A stretch of 21,138 bases of DNA from WTJY01 sp041568735 (lineage in GTDB: Bacteria > Chloroflexota > Anaerolineae > Promineifilales > Promineifilaceae), in NCBI GenBank assembly GCA_041568735.1, contig JBFFZG010000043.1:1-21138 (forward strand). Reading direction: 5' to 3'. Each line of letters opens with the position of its first letter. The first letter of the stretch is position 1. Under the pieces are notes generated by a model that made no database searches, was not told the origin of the DNA, and saw only the letters and a program-made list of their open reading frames with translations. Shown one piece after another: positions 7,892-15,068 of the stretch. The translations under genes were made by a program, and so were the position numbers.

Positions 7892-7983
7892 GTCGAACCG
7901 GCCGGCAGGCGGGAGCTGCCCTTTTTGGTCAGGACCGTCCCGGTTACCGCCGCGTTGATGATGAGTCTGTCGGCCAGGCTCAT
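7888..7983 (-). pseudogene. 31-codon ORF resembling the N-terminus of a BKACE (DUF849) enzyme
   Basis: The ATG at 7983 overlaps the stop codon of the acyltransferase (ATGA), and the frame closes after 31 codons at 7888. The reading starts MSLADRLIINAAVTGTVLTK and continues to a leucine-proline pair with the spacing of the N-terminal strand of 3-keto-5-aminohexanoate cleavage (BKACE) proteins, which typically begin with IINAA(V/I)TG then TK and VP. Full members have roughly 270-310 residues, so about 90% is missing. It may be a relic of a deleted gene or a small coupling ORF whose stop overlaps a TTG start for the glycosyltransferase. The homology is recalled by eye only. Confidence 0.4.
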
Positions 7984-8465
7984 ATGATTTCCTCTTCCCG
8001 CACGCGGCCGATGACCCGGGCCGGATTGCCAAAGACGATGGCAAAATCCGGCACGTCTTTGGTCACGACTGATCCGGCCCCGACAAAGGCATTCTCACCA
8101 ATCGTCACACCGGGAAGAAGAATGCTCCCGCCGCCCACCCGCGCCGCGCGCAGGATGCGCGGCGCATTCCGTTCGAAGGTCAGGGTCGGCCGCCGGTAGC
8201 AGATACGCCTGTCATTCATGGTAATCACACGCGGGCCGCAGAAGACCTCATCTTCAATGATGACCCCCCGGGTGATGTAGCAGCTGCTCTGCAGTGAGAC
8301 GTAATCCCCGATGATCACATCCCCTTCGATATCGACGTAGGAGCCGATGGTGCACCCGCGGCCGATCTGTGTCTGGCTGCGGATGAAGACGAAGCTGCCG
8401 ACACGCGTTCCGGAGCCAATGACCACCTCTGGAAAAATGACGCACTGCTCACCGTATTGCTGCAT
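7980..8465 (-). CDS. Hexapeptide-repeat acyltransferase (left-handed beta-helix, sugar O/N-acetyltransferase type)
   Basis: The 161-residue protein is built of isoleucine/valine-rich hexapeptide turns. They run from about 12 to 75 (VVIGSGTRVGSFVFIRSQ and onward), are interrupted by a loop at about 82-105, and resume at 109-135 (ARVGGGSILLPGVTIGENAF). The end VFGNPARVIG is typical of WbbJ/WlbB-like acetyltransferases that modify nucleotide sugars or glycans with acetyl-CoA. The ATG at 8465 has a GAGGTG site seven bases upstream. It lies 50 bp downstream of the flippase gene and overlaps the next small ORF by an ATGA junction. The cytoplasmic trimer and the specific amino sugar are inference; the acceptor cannot be read from the sequence. 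Confidence 0.88.
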   Translation of the reverse strand: MQQYGEQCVIFPEVVIGSGTRVGSFVFIRSQTQIGRGCTIGSYVDIEGDVIIGDYVSLQSSCYITRGVIIEDEVFCGPRVITMNDRRICYRRPTLTFERNAPRILRAARVGGGSILLPGVTIGENAFVGAGSVVTKDVPDFAIVFGNPARVIGRVREEEII

Positions 8466-8515
8466 GAAACACCTCTTCTCGAAACAGGGAACGGCTCTGC
8501 GGGCCGTTCTTTTGC

Positions 8516-9862
8516 CTAAAAATTCAGCCCCTCATCCGCAGGCTTTGATTTTCGCAGCAGCGGCAGAGACAGCCCCAGCCGCCGGCGGCCAAAAGCGAGC
8601 AGGATCAAATTCCAGGCGGCCAGTCCGCCGGCCGAGGCCGCCGCCGCCCCATTGATTCCCCAGACCGGAATCAATGCCAATCCCATCAGCAGCCCTGTCA
8701 GCAGACTGGCCCCCAGGCCGATGACCACATCGCGTTCGTGGCCAGTCATCGTCAGCAGGGCGGCCACCGGTCCGCAGATGATATTAACCAGCTGTCCGGC
8801 CGTCAGCAAAATCAGGGCGACATGACCCGTTACAAACGCCGGCCCGAACAGGCCGAGGAACCAGCGCCCGCCGATGATCATGGCCGCCGCGACCGGCAGG
8901 CCGGTCAGCAGACCGAGCCGGGTCGCCTGGCGGACGGCCTGTTCCAGGGCGGCTGTCTTCCCGGCCGCATAATGGCCGGCGAAAGCGGGTGAGATGGTGA
9001 CGATGGCCAGGGAGAGCCCCAGGGAGATGAGGGCCGCCCCGCGCAGGGCGGCCGCATAAATCCCAACCATTTCCACGCCGGCCAGGAACCCGAGCAGGTA
9101 AACGTCAATCTGACCGTTCAGCATGCCGATGGCGGCGATGATGAACAGATGCCAGCCGCCGGTCAGCCAGCTCCGATACTGTCCGGCAGCGGCCGCCGGC
9201 CGGCCGTTTTTCCGAAAAATCTGCCAGATCGCCCCGCCGCCGGCCAGCAGGGCCGCAGCCAGCCCCAGCGCATAGGCGCCCAGTGCCTGCTCGGCCGTGA
9301 GCCCACCCGTCAGAAGAAACCAGGCGCCCAGCGCCGCCAGCATCGCCAGCGGCTGCAGCAGGAAGCGCGGAAGCTGGCTGAGCAGCAGCCGGTGGAGCCC
9401 ACGCAAAATCGTCTCCTGGATGCTGCTCAGCGCCAGCAGGGGTGTCAGGACGGCCAGGAGCAGCCAGACCCCGGCGCTCCATGGGGGACGTTCGCCCAAT
9501 CGCTCGATCGCCTCGCGGCCGCCAAAAAGGAGGCAGCCGGTGGCGAGGGATAAGACCAGGCTCAGCCCGAGGGCGAAGCGCACGAGAGTCCGCAGCCGCG
9601 GCCAATCAGCCCGGCTGTACAGGATGGCGGTTTCACGGAGGGTCAGCCGATCCAGGCCAAATATGGCGATCACCCCCAGCAGACCCAGCCAGGAAAGCGC
9701 GTAGGTGTAAATGCCATATTGGGCCGCCCCCAGGAGATTGGCCAGGACGAGATTGAGGATAAACGAAAGGCCGAGGCTCCCCATGCGAAGCGCGCCCAGC
9801 AGCGTGGTGTCCTGAAGGAACCGGTTGTGCCAGATCCTGCGCAGCTTGAGTCTTTCCCACAT
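8516..9862 (-). CDS. Polysaccharide flippase, Wzx/MOP-superfamily membrane protein
   Basis: The protein is a multi-pass membrane protein of about 448 residues with 12-14 hydrophobic segments, starting with LLGALRMGSLGLSFILNLVL and the ANLLGAAQYGIYTYALSW loop typical of O-antigen/lipid-linked oligosaccharide flippases. It would move undecaprenyl- or polyprenyl-linked glycan across the cytoplasmic membrane. I prefer the ATG at 9862 (MWERLKLRRI), which gives the short basic cytosolic N-terminus usual in this family. The longer frame from 9937 adds a Pro-rich leader without similarity. Neither start has a strong ribosome binding site. It heads the small glycan set with the acyltransferase and glycosyltransferase downstream. 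A possible minus-strand -10 box (TATGAT) lies at 9998-10003. Confidence 0.85.
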   Translation of the reverse strand: MWERLKLRRIWHNRFLQDTTLLGALRMGSLGLSFILNLVLANLLGAAQYGIYTYALSWLGLLGVIAIFGLDRLTLRETAILYSRADWPRLRTLVRFALGLSLVLSLATGCLLFGGREAIERLGERPPWSAGVWLLLAVLTPLLALSSIQETILRGLHRLLLSQLPRFLLQPLAMLAALGAWFLLTGGLTAEQALGAYALGLAAALLAGGGAIWQIFRKNGRPAAAAGQYRSWLTGGWHLFIIAAIGMLNGQIDVYLLGFLAGVEMVGIYAAALRGAALISLGLSLAIVTISPAFAGHYAAGKTAALEQAVRQATRLGLLTGLPVAAAMIIGGRWFLGLFGPAFVTGHVALILLTAGQLVNIICGPVAALLTMTGHERDVVIGLGASLLTGLLMGLALIPVWGINGAAAASAGGLAAWNLILLAFGRRRLGLSLPLLRKSKPADEGLNF

Positions 9863-9997
9863 GAGCACAGCGGTTACAACGAGAACATGAAAATGGAGTG
9901 GTGGTGGGCCAGGTTGAGGCCGGCGGCCGGCCGTCATCTCTACCCGGGAGACCCGAATTGATGGCGAGGTTTGACGAACCGCCCCCCGGCGCGCCTA

Positions 9998-10003
9998 ATC
10001 ATA
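9998..10003 (-). promoter_or_regulatory. Possible -10 box for the flippase gene set
   Basis: TATGAT on the minus strand matches the bacterial -10 consensus at five of six bases. The hexamer 17 bp upstream, TGGATT, is a poor -35. It lies about 135 bp before the preferred flippase start. The rest of the gap between 9863 and 10124 shows short GC-rich inverted repeats but no gene. Confidence 0.3.
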
Positions 10004-10124
10004 ATGAGGACCTGGCTAAAAATCCAGTCATGGGTGGGCGCCCGCTGAAAATGTCCGCTGCCGGCGGCTGATCGGCAGCTGAGGGGCGGCCGATCCGGAA
10101 GATGGCGGCCGGAAATGCTCCGGA

Positions 10125-10646
10125 CTACGGCCGATCCGCGTCGCGGTCGCCACAGCCGCGGCCAGGCAGCCGGTAGCCAAGCCGGGTGCAGGCTGGTTCG
10201 GGGGTCAGATTGGACGGATCGATTTCCAGGACGCTGGCCCGGATCGTGGGTTCCCCGGCCGCGCGAGCGACGGAGACGCGATGATTGCCGTCTTCGACGA
10301 AGTAGGCGTCGCCAACTTTAAAAAGCCGCACCGGCGGCAGCAACCGCCCGCGCCGTCTGAGGGCGGCGATACGGCTCCAGCGCTCCGCGCTGCTGCGCCG
10401 GCGCGGATCAAAGGCCAGATCGAAATCCCGGTAGCGGCCGCTGCTGCCGATCACCCGGTCGAGCGGAACCTCCTGGATGCCGAGATGGGTCTGGGGCTGC
10501 CCGGCCAGGAGCGCCAGCACCTCGCCGGCCGGCAGGAGATCGCCACAGCGCCGCCCGAGGGCGCGCCGCAGGCGGCGCCAGAACGCCCGGCGCAGCGCCT
10601 GCTGAAATTCAATGGAGGCCCGGTCGTGGTCCGGATCGGCTGTCAT
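10125..10646 (-). CDS. ParB/sulfiredoxin-like domain protein (stand-alone)
   Basis: From the ATG at 10646 the product has 173 residues; the frame is open to an ATG at 10721, and neither has a clear ribosome binding site. The N-terminal 30 residues are strongly basic (RRAFWRRLRRALGRR). The body holds a ParB-N-like core: IQEVPLDRVIGSSGRYRDFD (about 57-76) like the box I strand, PPVRLFKVGDAYFVEDGNHR (about 104-123) with DGNHR in place of the ParB DGxRR/DGHHR box, then RVSVARAAGEPTIRASV. Comparable small proteins are common in Chloroflexota. There is no ParB DNA-binding helix-turn-helix and no parA neighbour, so chromosome segregation is unlikely. Such folds can bind nucleotides or nick DNA, but the function here is unknown. 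Confidence 0.7.
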   Translation of the reverse strand: MTADPDHDRASIEFQQALRRAFWRRLRRALGRRCGDLLPAGEVLALLAGQPQTHLGIQEVPLDRVIGSSGRYRDFDLAFDPRRRSSAERWSRIAALRRRGRLLPPVRLFKVGDAYFVEDGNHRVSVARAAGEPTIRASVLEIDPSNLTPEPACTRLGYRLPGRGCGDRDADRP

Positions 10647-10825
10647 GGCTGCTGCCATCCCTGCGGCGGCCGTTCCGCTCACCGGAGAGTGAACAGCCGC
10701 CGCCCTATGCGATCCTTTCATTATGGCGGACGGGGCGCAAATTTTAAGTTAACTTCTGGAAATTGCCCGAAAAACGGCATTCCGGGCATCTCCAGAACGG
10801 TCGCTGGCCAGGAAAAGTCAGCCGC

Positions 10826-11545
10826 TTATTTCACACCCACGACCTGCAGCACGAGATCCCGATCGCCTAGATCGCCCGAGGGCTCCTGCAGCGAGAGACG
10901 GATCTCTCGACTATCCTGGCGGGTGGTGATTTCGCCGGCGGTGGCCAGCTTCGGATAGACTTCCAGGATCCAATACAACGACTCGTACCAGTCGGGAACG
11001 GCTGCAATAAGTGCCGAGAAAAGGTAGAGGTAACTCAGTTCGTTATCGTCAAACGAAGGCGGCCAGGGAAGATAAATGGTCATCAGCAGTTCGGTGAGTT
11101 CCTCCTCGGGTCCAACCAGGATGACCTGGCCGGAGAGGAGGCCGCCGAAATTGCCGACCATTTCTTCACCGCCCGAATACGCTCCGGTCAATGACGGATC
11201 GTCAAAAATTATTTCGAGCCCTTCAAAACTATCGAGGACCTCACTCCGGCTGACACCGATTCCAGGCAGCGGAGGCAGGGTCGGAGTGGCGGTCGGGGTG
11301 GCGGTTGGGGTGGCGGTCGGGGAAGGCGTGGCGGTGGCCGTGGCCGTGGCCGTTGGGGTCGTCGTCGCGGTGGGGGTCGCCGTGGGTTCCGCTGTGGCGG
11401 TGGGGGATGGCTCGGGGGTGGCTGCGACGGTCGGTGCGGCCGCGATCGGCGCGCCGGCCGGGGCGGCACAGGCCACCAGAAGGGAAGACAGAATCACCAG
11501 GCAGGACAGCAAGTACAGACGAAGACGGGCAGCAGGTCTCGGCAT
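10826..11545 (-). CDS. Secreted lipoprotein with Thr/Pro-rich linker
   Basis: The 239-residue protein starts at the ATG at 11545, which has an AAAGGAG site nine bases upstream; the longer frame to 11680 reads through the promoter region. Residues 1-26 form a lipoprotein signal peptide (basic PRPAARLR, a hydrophobic stretch, lipobox LVAC with Cys26). A linker of about 60 residues (about 32-95) is made of TPTAT/TATA-type repeats, typical of Chloroflexota surface proteins. The acidic C-terminal domain of about 140 residues (from GIGVSRSEVLDSFEGLEIIF) is of no family I recognise; its mixed strand/helix pattern could be a ligand-binding or substrate-sensing domain. It should be anchored to the outer face of the membrane. 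It is transcribed alone from its own promoter at 11599-11626. Confidence 0.8.
   Translation of the reverse strand: MPRPAARLRLYLLSCLVILSSLLVACAAPAGAPIAAAPTVAATPEPSPTATAEPTATPTATTTPTATATATATPSPTATPTATPTATPTLPPLPGIGVSRSEVLDSFEGLEIIFDDPSLTGAYSGGEEMVGNFGGLLSGQVILVGPEEELTELLMTIYLPWPPSFDDNELSYLYLFSALIAAVPDWYESLYWILEVYPKLATAGEITTRQDSREIRLSLQEPSGDLGDRDLVLQVVGVK
11279..11408. repeat. Low-complexity repeat encoding the Thr/Pro linker
   Basis: The plus strand shows degenerate units of GTGGCGGTCGGG and GTGGCC type in tandem, which on the minus strand encode the TPTAT-like linker of the lipoprotein. Such tracts expand and contract easily, so linker length may differ between strains. Confidence 0.8.
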
Positions 11546-11598
11546 GAACAAATGCTCCTTTGTGAGTTGGGTTTGCCGTTCGTCGACAATAACCCGAC

Positions 11599-11626
11599 AG
11601 TTTAACATGGGTTTGGGCGATTTCAA
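11599..11626 (-). promoter_or_regulatory. Sigma70-like promoter of the TP-rich lipoprotein gene
   Basis: On the minus strand TTGAAA (11621-11626) is followed after 16 bp by TAAACT (11599-11604), preceded by TGT as in an extended -10 element. It lies about 55 bp before the start codon at 11545. The matches are by eye. Confidence 0.55.
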
Positions 11627-11685
11627 TCCCCCCATATTCAAGAAATGTGCACCCCCTTTGCGGAACCCGTTCCCCCCCATCTCCC

Positions 11686-11741
11686 ACTGACCCCTTCCCC
11701 TGGGGAAGGGAACCGTTTTTCCAGATTACGAAGGGGTCAGT
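11686..11741. repeat. Perfect 12 bp inverted repeat with an internal palindrome
   Basis: ACTGACCCCTTC (11686-11697) and GAAGGGGTCAGT (11730-11741) are exact reverse complements separated by 32 bp. Inside lies CCCTTCCCC-T-GGGGAAGGG (11692-11710). Immediately to the right is a 6 bp stem with an A-rich loop (11742-11759). It sits in the 337 bp gap (11546-11882) between the lipoprotein and threonine synthase, which otherwise holds one promoter and one terminator and no gene. Confidence 0.7.
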
Positions 11742-11821
11742 CGGCTGCAAAAACAGCCGGATTCTTCTGTTTCCTGAATTTGGCGCGCACCCATCATCGA
11801 GCGGGGTGCCGCCCAGCACCT

Positions 11822-11848
11822 CAAAAACAAAAAGCCTTCGTCCGAAGG
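11822..11848 (-). terminator. Rho-independent terminator of threonine synthase
   Basis: On the minus strand CCTTCG-GA-CGAAGG is followed by C and TTTTTGTTTTTG. It starts about 35 bp after the stop codon of the threonine synthase gene. The short stem is GC-rich and the T tract is strong. Confidence 0.75.
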
Positions 11849-11882
11849 GAACGACGGCTAAATTAATCTGAAAAGGGATCCT

Positions 11883-13046
11883 TCACGTCAGCGGGAGGCG
11901 GTATTTCAGCCCGCTGCCGGTATTGAAAATCAGAACCCGCTCCTGCGGATCGATCCAGCCGGAAGCCACGAGCTCCTCCAGAGCGGCCAGGGTGGCGGCC
12001 GCCTCCAGGGAAACGAACATGCCTTCCATGCGGGCCAGGGTCTGCTGGGCCTGGAATATCTGGGCGTCGGAGACGACCACGCCGGTGCCGCCGCTTTCGC
12101 GCAGGGCGCGCAGCATGAGCCGGCCGCCGATCGTCACCGGCACGCGCAGCCCGCCGGCCAGGGTGCTGGCGTTTTCCCAGGGCTCCGTCGTTTCAGCGCC
12201 GGCGTGAAACGCCTTCACTACGGGCGCGCAGCCGGCCGCCTGGGCCGCCACCATCCGCGGGCGGCGACCGTCGATCCAGCCGAGCTGCTCCATCTCGTCA
12301 AACGCTTTCCACATGCCGATGAGGCCGGTTCCTCCGCCGGTCGGGTAGATGATTACTTCGGGCAGCTCCCAGTCGAAGGCGGCCGCCAGTTCGTAGCCCA
12401 TCATTTTTTTCCCTTCGACCCGGTAGGGCTCTTTCAGGGTTGAGACGTCGAACCAGCCGCCGGCGGCCGCGTCCTCGGCCGCTTCACGGCCGGCGTCGTT
12501 GATCAGCCCGTTGACCAGCTTCAAATCGGCCCCGGTCATCTGGACTTCGGTGATATTGATCAGGGGGGCGTCGCCCGGCATGTAGACGTGGGCGGTCACC
12601 CCAGCGCGGGCGGCGTAGGCGGCCAGGGCACCGCCGGCGTTCCCAGCCGTCGGGATGACAAACTCGCGCACCCCCAGCTCGATCGCCCGGCTGACGGCCG
12701 CCGCCAGTCCAAGCGCCTTGAAGCTGCCGGTGGGATTCTGCCCTTCGTCCTTGATGTAGAGGTGGGGCAGGTTGAAATGCTCGGCCAGCCGGTTCAGCCG
12801 CAGCACCGGTTTCCCCCCTTCCCCCAGGGTGACGATATGGCGCGGGTCCCGCACGGGCAGCAGCTCGCGAAAGCGCCACATATTGGCCGGCCGCCGCATC
12901 AGGGCATCCCGGTCGAGCTCGGCGCGAGCTTTGGTCAGATCATAGCGGGCCAGCAGGGGCTGGCCGGCATCGCTCAGCCGGATCAGGCGATCGGCATCAT
13001 AGGTCGTGCCGGAAAGAGAACATTCGAGGTGGGTTAGGTAACTCAT
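11883..13046 (-). CDS. thrC: Threonine synthase
   Basis: The 387-residue protein is a fold-type II PLP enzyme that converts O-phosphohomoserine to threonine and phosphate in the cytoplasm. The PLP lysine is Lys110 in KDEGQNPTGSFKALG, followed by the substrate loop PTAGNAGGALAAY (about 132-144) and the phosphate-binding PTGGGTGLIG further on. The N-terminal 60 residues (LECSLSGTTYDAD, GQPLLARYDL) are typical of the threonine synthase group and separate it from threonine dehydratases and cysteine synthases. It starts at the ATG at 13046; no clear ribosome binding site is seen. The response regulator stops 69 bp upstream on the same strand, so the two could be co-transcribed. A rho-independent terminator follows. 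No other threonine pathway gene is in the window. Confidence 0.92.
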   Translation of the reverse strand: MSYLTHLECSLSGTTYDADRLIRLSDAGQPLLARYDLTKARAELDRDALMRRPANMWRFRELLPVRDPRHIVTLGEGGKPVLRLNRLAEHFNLPHLYIKDEGQNPTGSFKALGLAAAVSRAIELGVREFVIPTAGNAGGALAAYAARAGVTAHVYMPGDAPLINITEVQMTGADLKLVNGLINDAGREAAEDAAAGGWFDVSTLKEPYRVEGKKMMGYELAAAFDWELPEVIIYPTGGGTGLIGMWKAFDEMEQLGWIDGRRPRMVAAQAAGCAPVVKAFHAGAETTEPWENASTLAGGLRVPVTIGGRLMLRALRESGGTGVVVSDAQIFQAQQTLARMEGMFVSLEAAATLAALEELVASGWIDPQERVLIFNTGSGLKYRLPLT

Positions 13047-13115
13047 GGCAGGTTGCGGGGTCGAATGGGAGTCAGGGTATGGTAGAAGCGGCCGGAGTTT
13101 GACCGCCGGTTACAG

Positions 13116-13532
13116 TTAAAGGTAGATTTGGGAAACGCCGGATTTCTGGTCGGAAGGGAGGAGGGGACCCAGGTAGTGCCGAAATACCGCCCGGACCTGC
13201 CGAATATCGGCCGGTTTGTGCAAAAAGGCGGCGCAGCCGGCGGCCAGGGCGGCTTCTTCGGCTTCATTACCGCCAAAAGCGGTCAGGGCCACGATGGGAA
13301 TCTCGGCCGTGGCCGGATGCTCCTTGAGCCGCCGCGTCAGGTCCAGGCCGGACATGTCGCCGGGGAGCATTAAATCCATCAGGATCAGGTCCGGCTGGAC
13401 GTTCAGGACCGCCTCCCAGCCGGACGGGCCGTCCCCGGCCGTAAAAAACTGGTACCCATCGGCTTCGACAATCCGCTTGACCAGCACCATGTTGGCCTGG
13501 TTATCTTCGATGTAGAGGATTCGTTTGGTCAT
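13116..13532 (-). CDS. Single-domain response regulator (CheY/DivK-like receiver)
   Basis: The 138-residue protein is one receiver domain without an output domain. The acidic pocket is Glu9-Asp10, the phospho-acceptor is Asp53 (LILMDLMLPG), the switch threonine is Thr84 (VALTA) and the conserved lysine is Lys106 (FLHKP). IEDNQANMVLVKRIVEADGY is typical of the DivK-like type often paired with hybrid histidine kinases. No kinase is in the window, so it is an orphan. The ATG at 13532 has an AGGAAGGA site six bases upstream. A promoter at 13723-13751 gives it an unusually long, structured leader of about 180 bases. It likely relays phosphate or controls a partner by binding. The partner is unknown. 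Confidence 0.9.
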   Translation of the reverse strand: MTKRILYIEDNQANMVLVKRIVEADGYQFFTAGDGPSGWEAVLNVQPDLILMDLMLPGDMSGLDLTRRLKEHPATAEIPIVALTAFGGNEAEEAALAAGCAAFLHKPADIRQVRAVFRHYLGPLLPSDQKSGVSQIYL

Positions 13533-13554
13533 CTGTGTCCTTCCTGGGAGCCGC

Positions 13555-13655
13555 CCCGCGCGCCCAACCGGCGAACAGCCGGGGTCACCCGGGTCCGACC
13601 ATCCAGCGGCCCCTGGCGGAACCCCGGCGGCTCCGGATTCCCCGGGGCGCGCGGG
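13555..13655 (-). promoter_or_regulatory. Structured GC-rich 5' leader of the response regulator gene
   Basis: The leader carries an exact 11 bp inverted repeat, CCCGCGCGCCC (13555-13565 on plus) and GGGCGCGCGGG (13645-13655), bracketing about 79 bp. A small internal stem CCGGC-GAACA-GCCGG lies at 13568-13582. The inner arm ends about ten bases from the ribosome binding site, so folding could affect translation. No known riboswitch class is recognised. Confidence 0.4.
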
Positions 13656-13722
13656 TGCGCCGGCGGTCGAGCGGAGATCTCATTTTTCGAAGTACTGCTA
13701 AGCGGGATGGATACCCGAAATT

Positions 13723-13751
13723 AGATTAGCACAGCGGAAGGGATAACTCAA
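13723..13751 (-). promoter_or_regulatory. Sigma70-like promoter upstream of the response regulator
   Basis: TTGAGT (13746-13751) and TAATCT (13723-13728) on the minus strand are separated by exactly 17 bp. This lies in a locally AT-richer patch of the gap between the DUF3592-like gene and the response regulator. The start codon at 13532 is about 180 bp downstream. Confidence 0.55.
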
Positions 13752-13796
13752 GCATTTCCCGGTCGGTCCGCGAAAACAGGTCGTTGCAGGAACGGG

Positions 13797-14879
13797 TTAT
13801 CCGGAGCGAACTGGCGTTCTGCCCGTCAGCAGACGGCGGCGCATCCGGCGGGAGATCACGGCCCAGGCCAGGAAAAAGAGGGAAATTCCAACCAGGACGG
13901 CCAGCGCGGACCGGGCGAAATAAAAGGCATTGCGCCAGTGATGGCTGTGCGTGGCCCCGATCAGCTGCACGTCCCGGGGTGTACCGGGGTTGTAGGCGAT
14001 TTCAACTGACCCTCCGAGCTCCAGCCGGTCCAGCGAACCGGCATCGGCCGAGGCGACGGCGGTGACGGCTTCACGCCGGCCGTCCGGCGTATAGCGAAGT
14101 TCGACGATGTCGTACTGCTGGGGCACCTCGAACTCGGTTTCCATGTCGTTATCGCATTCACTGTCACAGGGAAAATAGTCGATCCGTTCGATGCGGGTGA
14201 TGCGCTCGACCCGGGCCGTGGCCCGCCGGGGGCGGGCGGCCAGGTCGCCGGCCGCCTGGGAGTCCCGGATCGTGGACAGCAGCGGCAGGCCAACCCCGCC
14301 GATGGCGATGACCAGTAAGGCGAAAATCCAACCCACGTTCCGACTCAGCCGAAAGAGACGCCAGCCGAGCAGGGCGAGGATCAGGCCGAGGGCCAGCAGA
14401 GGAAGCGGGAGAATATCGCCGATGCCAAAGGAGGTGAGGCGGACGAGCGAGATGGTCCGGTAAAGCGGCACCACGCGCAGCTCGGCCGCGTCTCCTACCG
14501 CCAGACTGTCGTACTGGCGCTCCGGGAGAAAGAGGGATGTATGGGCCACCGCCCCTGCGGCCGGATATTCAATGCCGGTTTCAAAGGTGTAGCGCCAGTC
14601 TCCCTGAATGCGGATGGCGACCTGCTCGCTTTTTTCCGTGACGCGGCCGGTCCGGGTTTCGCCGGTCCGATTGAGCCCGATCACACCTGTGAAAAAAACG
14701 GCCGGAGCCACCCCGAGCAGGATGATGAGGTTCAGCCTGTCCCGCTCGATATCGAGCAGCCGGGCGACCAGGCGCGTCAGCAGGGAAGCGATCGCGAACG
14801 TGAGCGGGATGAGGAACATCAAGCTCAGGAACGCGATAAAGACCAGGGCAAAGTCATCGCTGGCGAAACCGAGATTCAT
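13797..14879 (-). CDS. DUF3592-like multi-pass membrane protein
   Basis: From the ATG at 14879, which has a GAGGGA site upstream, the product has 360 residues; the longer frame to 15047 adds a non-hydrophobic, unlikely N-terminus. About five membrane segments are visible: residues 10-35 (ALVFIAFLSLMFLIPLTFAI), 49-68 (LIILLGVAPAVFFTGVIG), two around the middle (LPLLALGLILALLGW and IFALLVIAIGGVGLPLL), and one near the C-terminus (ALAVLVGISLFFLAWAVI). Two extracytoplasmic beta-rich segments separate them. The second ends LELGGSVEIAYNPGTPRDVQ, the DUF3592-type signature in which a set value precedes a YxPxxP loop, and the first has a similar plan, suggesting an internal duplication. Function is unknown. 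It follows the DUF1801 gene by 189 bp on the same strand. Confidence 0.7.
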   Translation of the reverse strand: MNLGFASDDFALVFIAFLSLMFLIPLTFAIASLLTRLVARLLDIERDRLNLIILLGVAPAVFFTGVIGLNRTGETRTGRVTEKSEQVAIRIQGDWRYTFETGIEYPAAGAVAHTSLFLPERQYDSLAVGDAAELRVVPLYRTISLVRLTSFGIGDILPLPLLALGLILALLGWRLFRLSRNVGWIFALLVIAIGGVGLPLLSTIRDSQAAGDLAARPRRATARVERITRIERIDYFPCDSECDNDMETEFEVPQQYDIVELRYTPDGRREAVTAVASADAGSLDRLELGGSVEIAYNPGTPRDVQLIGATHSHHWRNAFYFARSALAVLVGISLFFLAWAVISRRMRRRLLTGRTPVRSG

Positions 14880-15068
14880 GCCATTGTCCCTCTTGATTGG
14901 CGCCAGCTGGTTCAGCTTCGCCCAATCGCACGCGGCTGCACTCACCATCCGCCGGTTCCCGTACGGCTCCCATATCTTCGGGGCCGACTGCGGCGCATCC
15001 CGTTCCGGGCTGATTTCTAATTTTAATGACGTCCCGACCGGTGTCAATTCCCGGCCGGCCGCGGCGCC

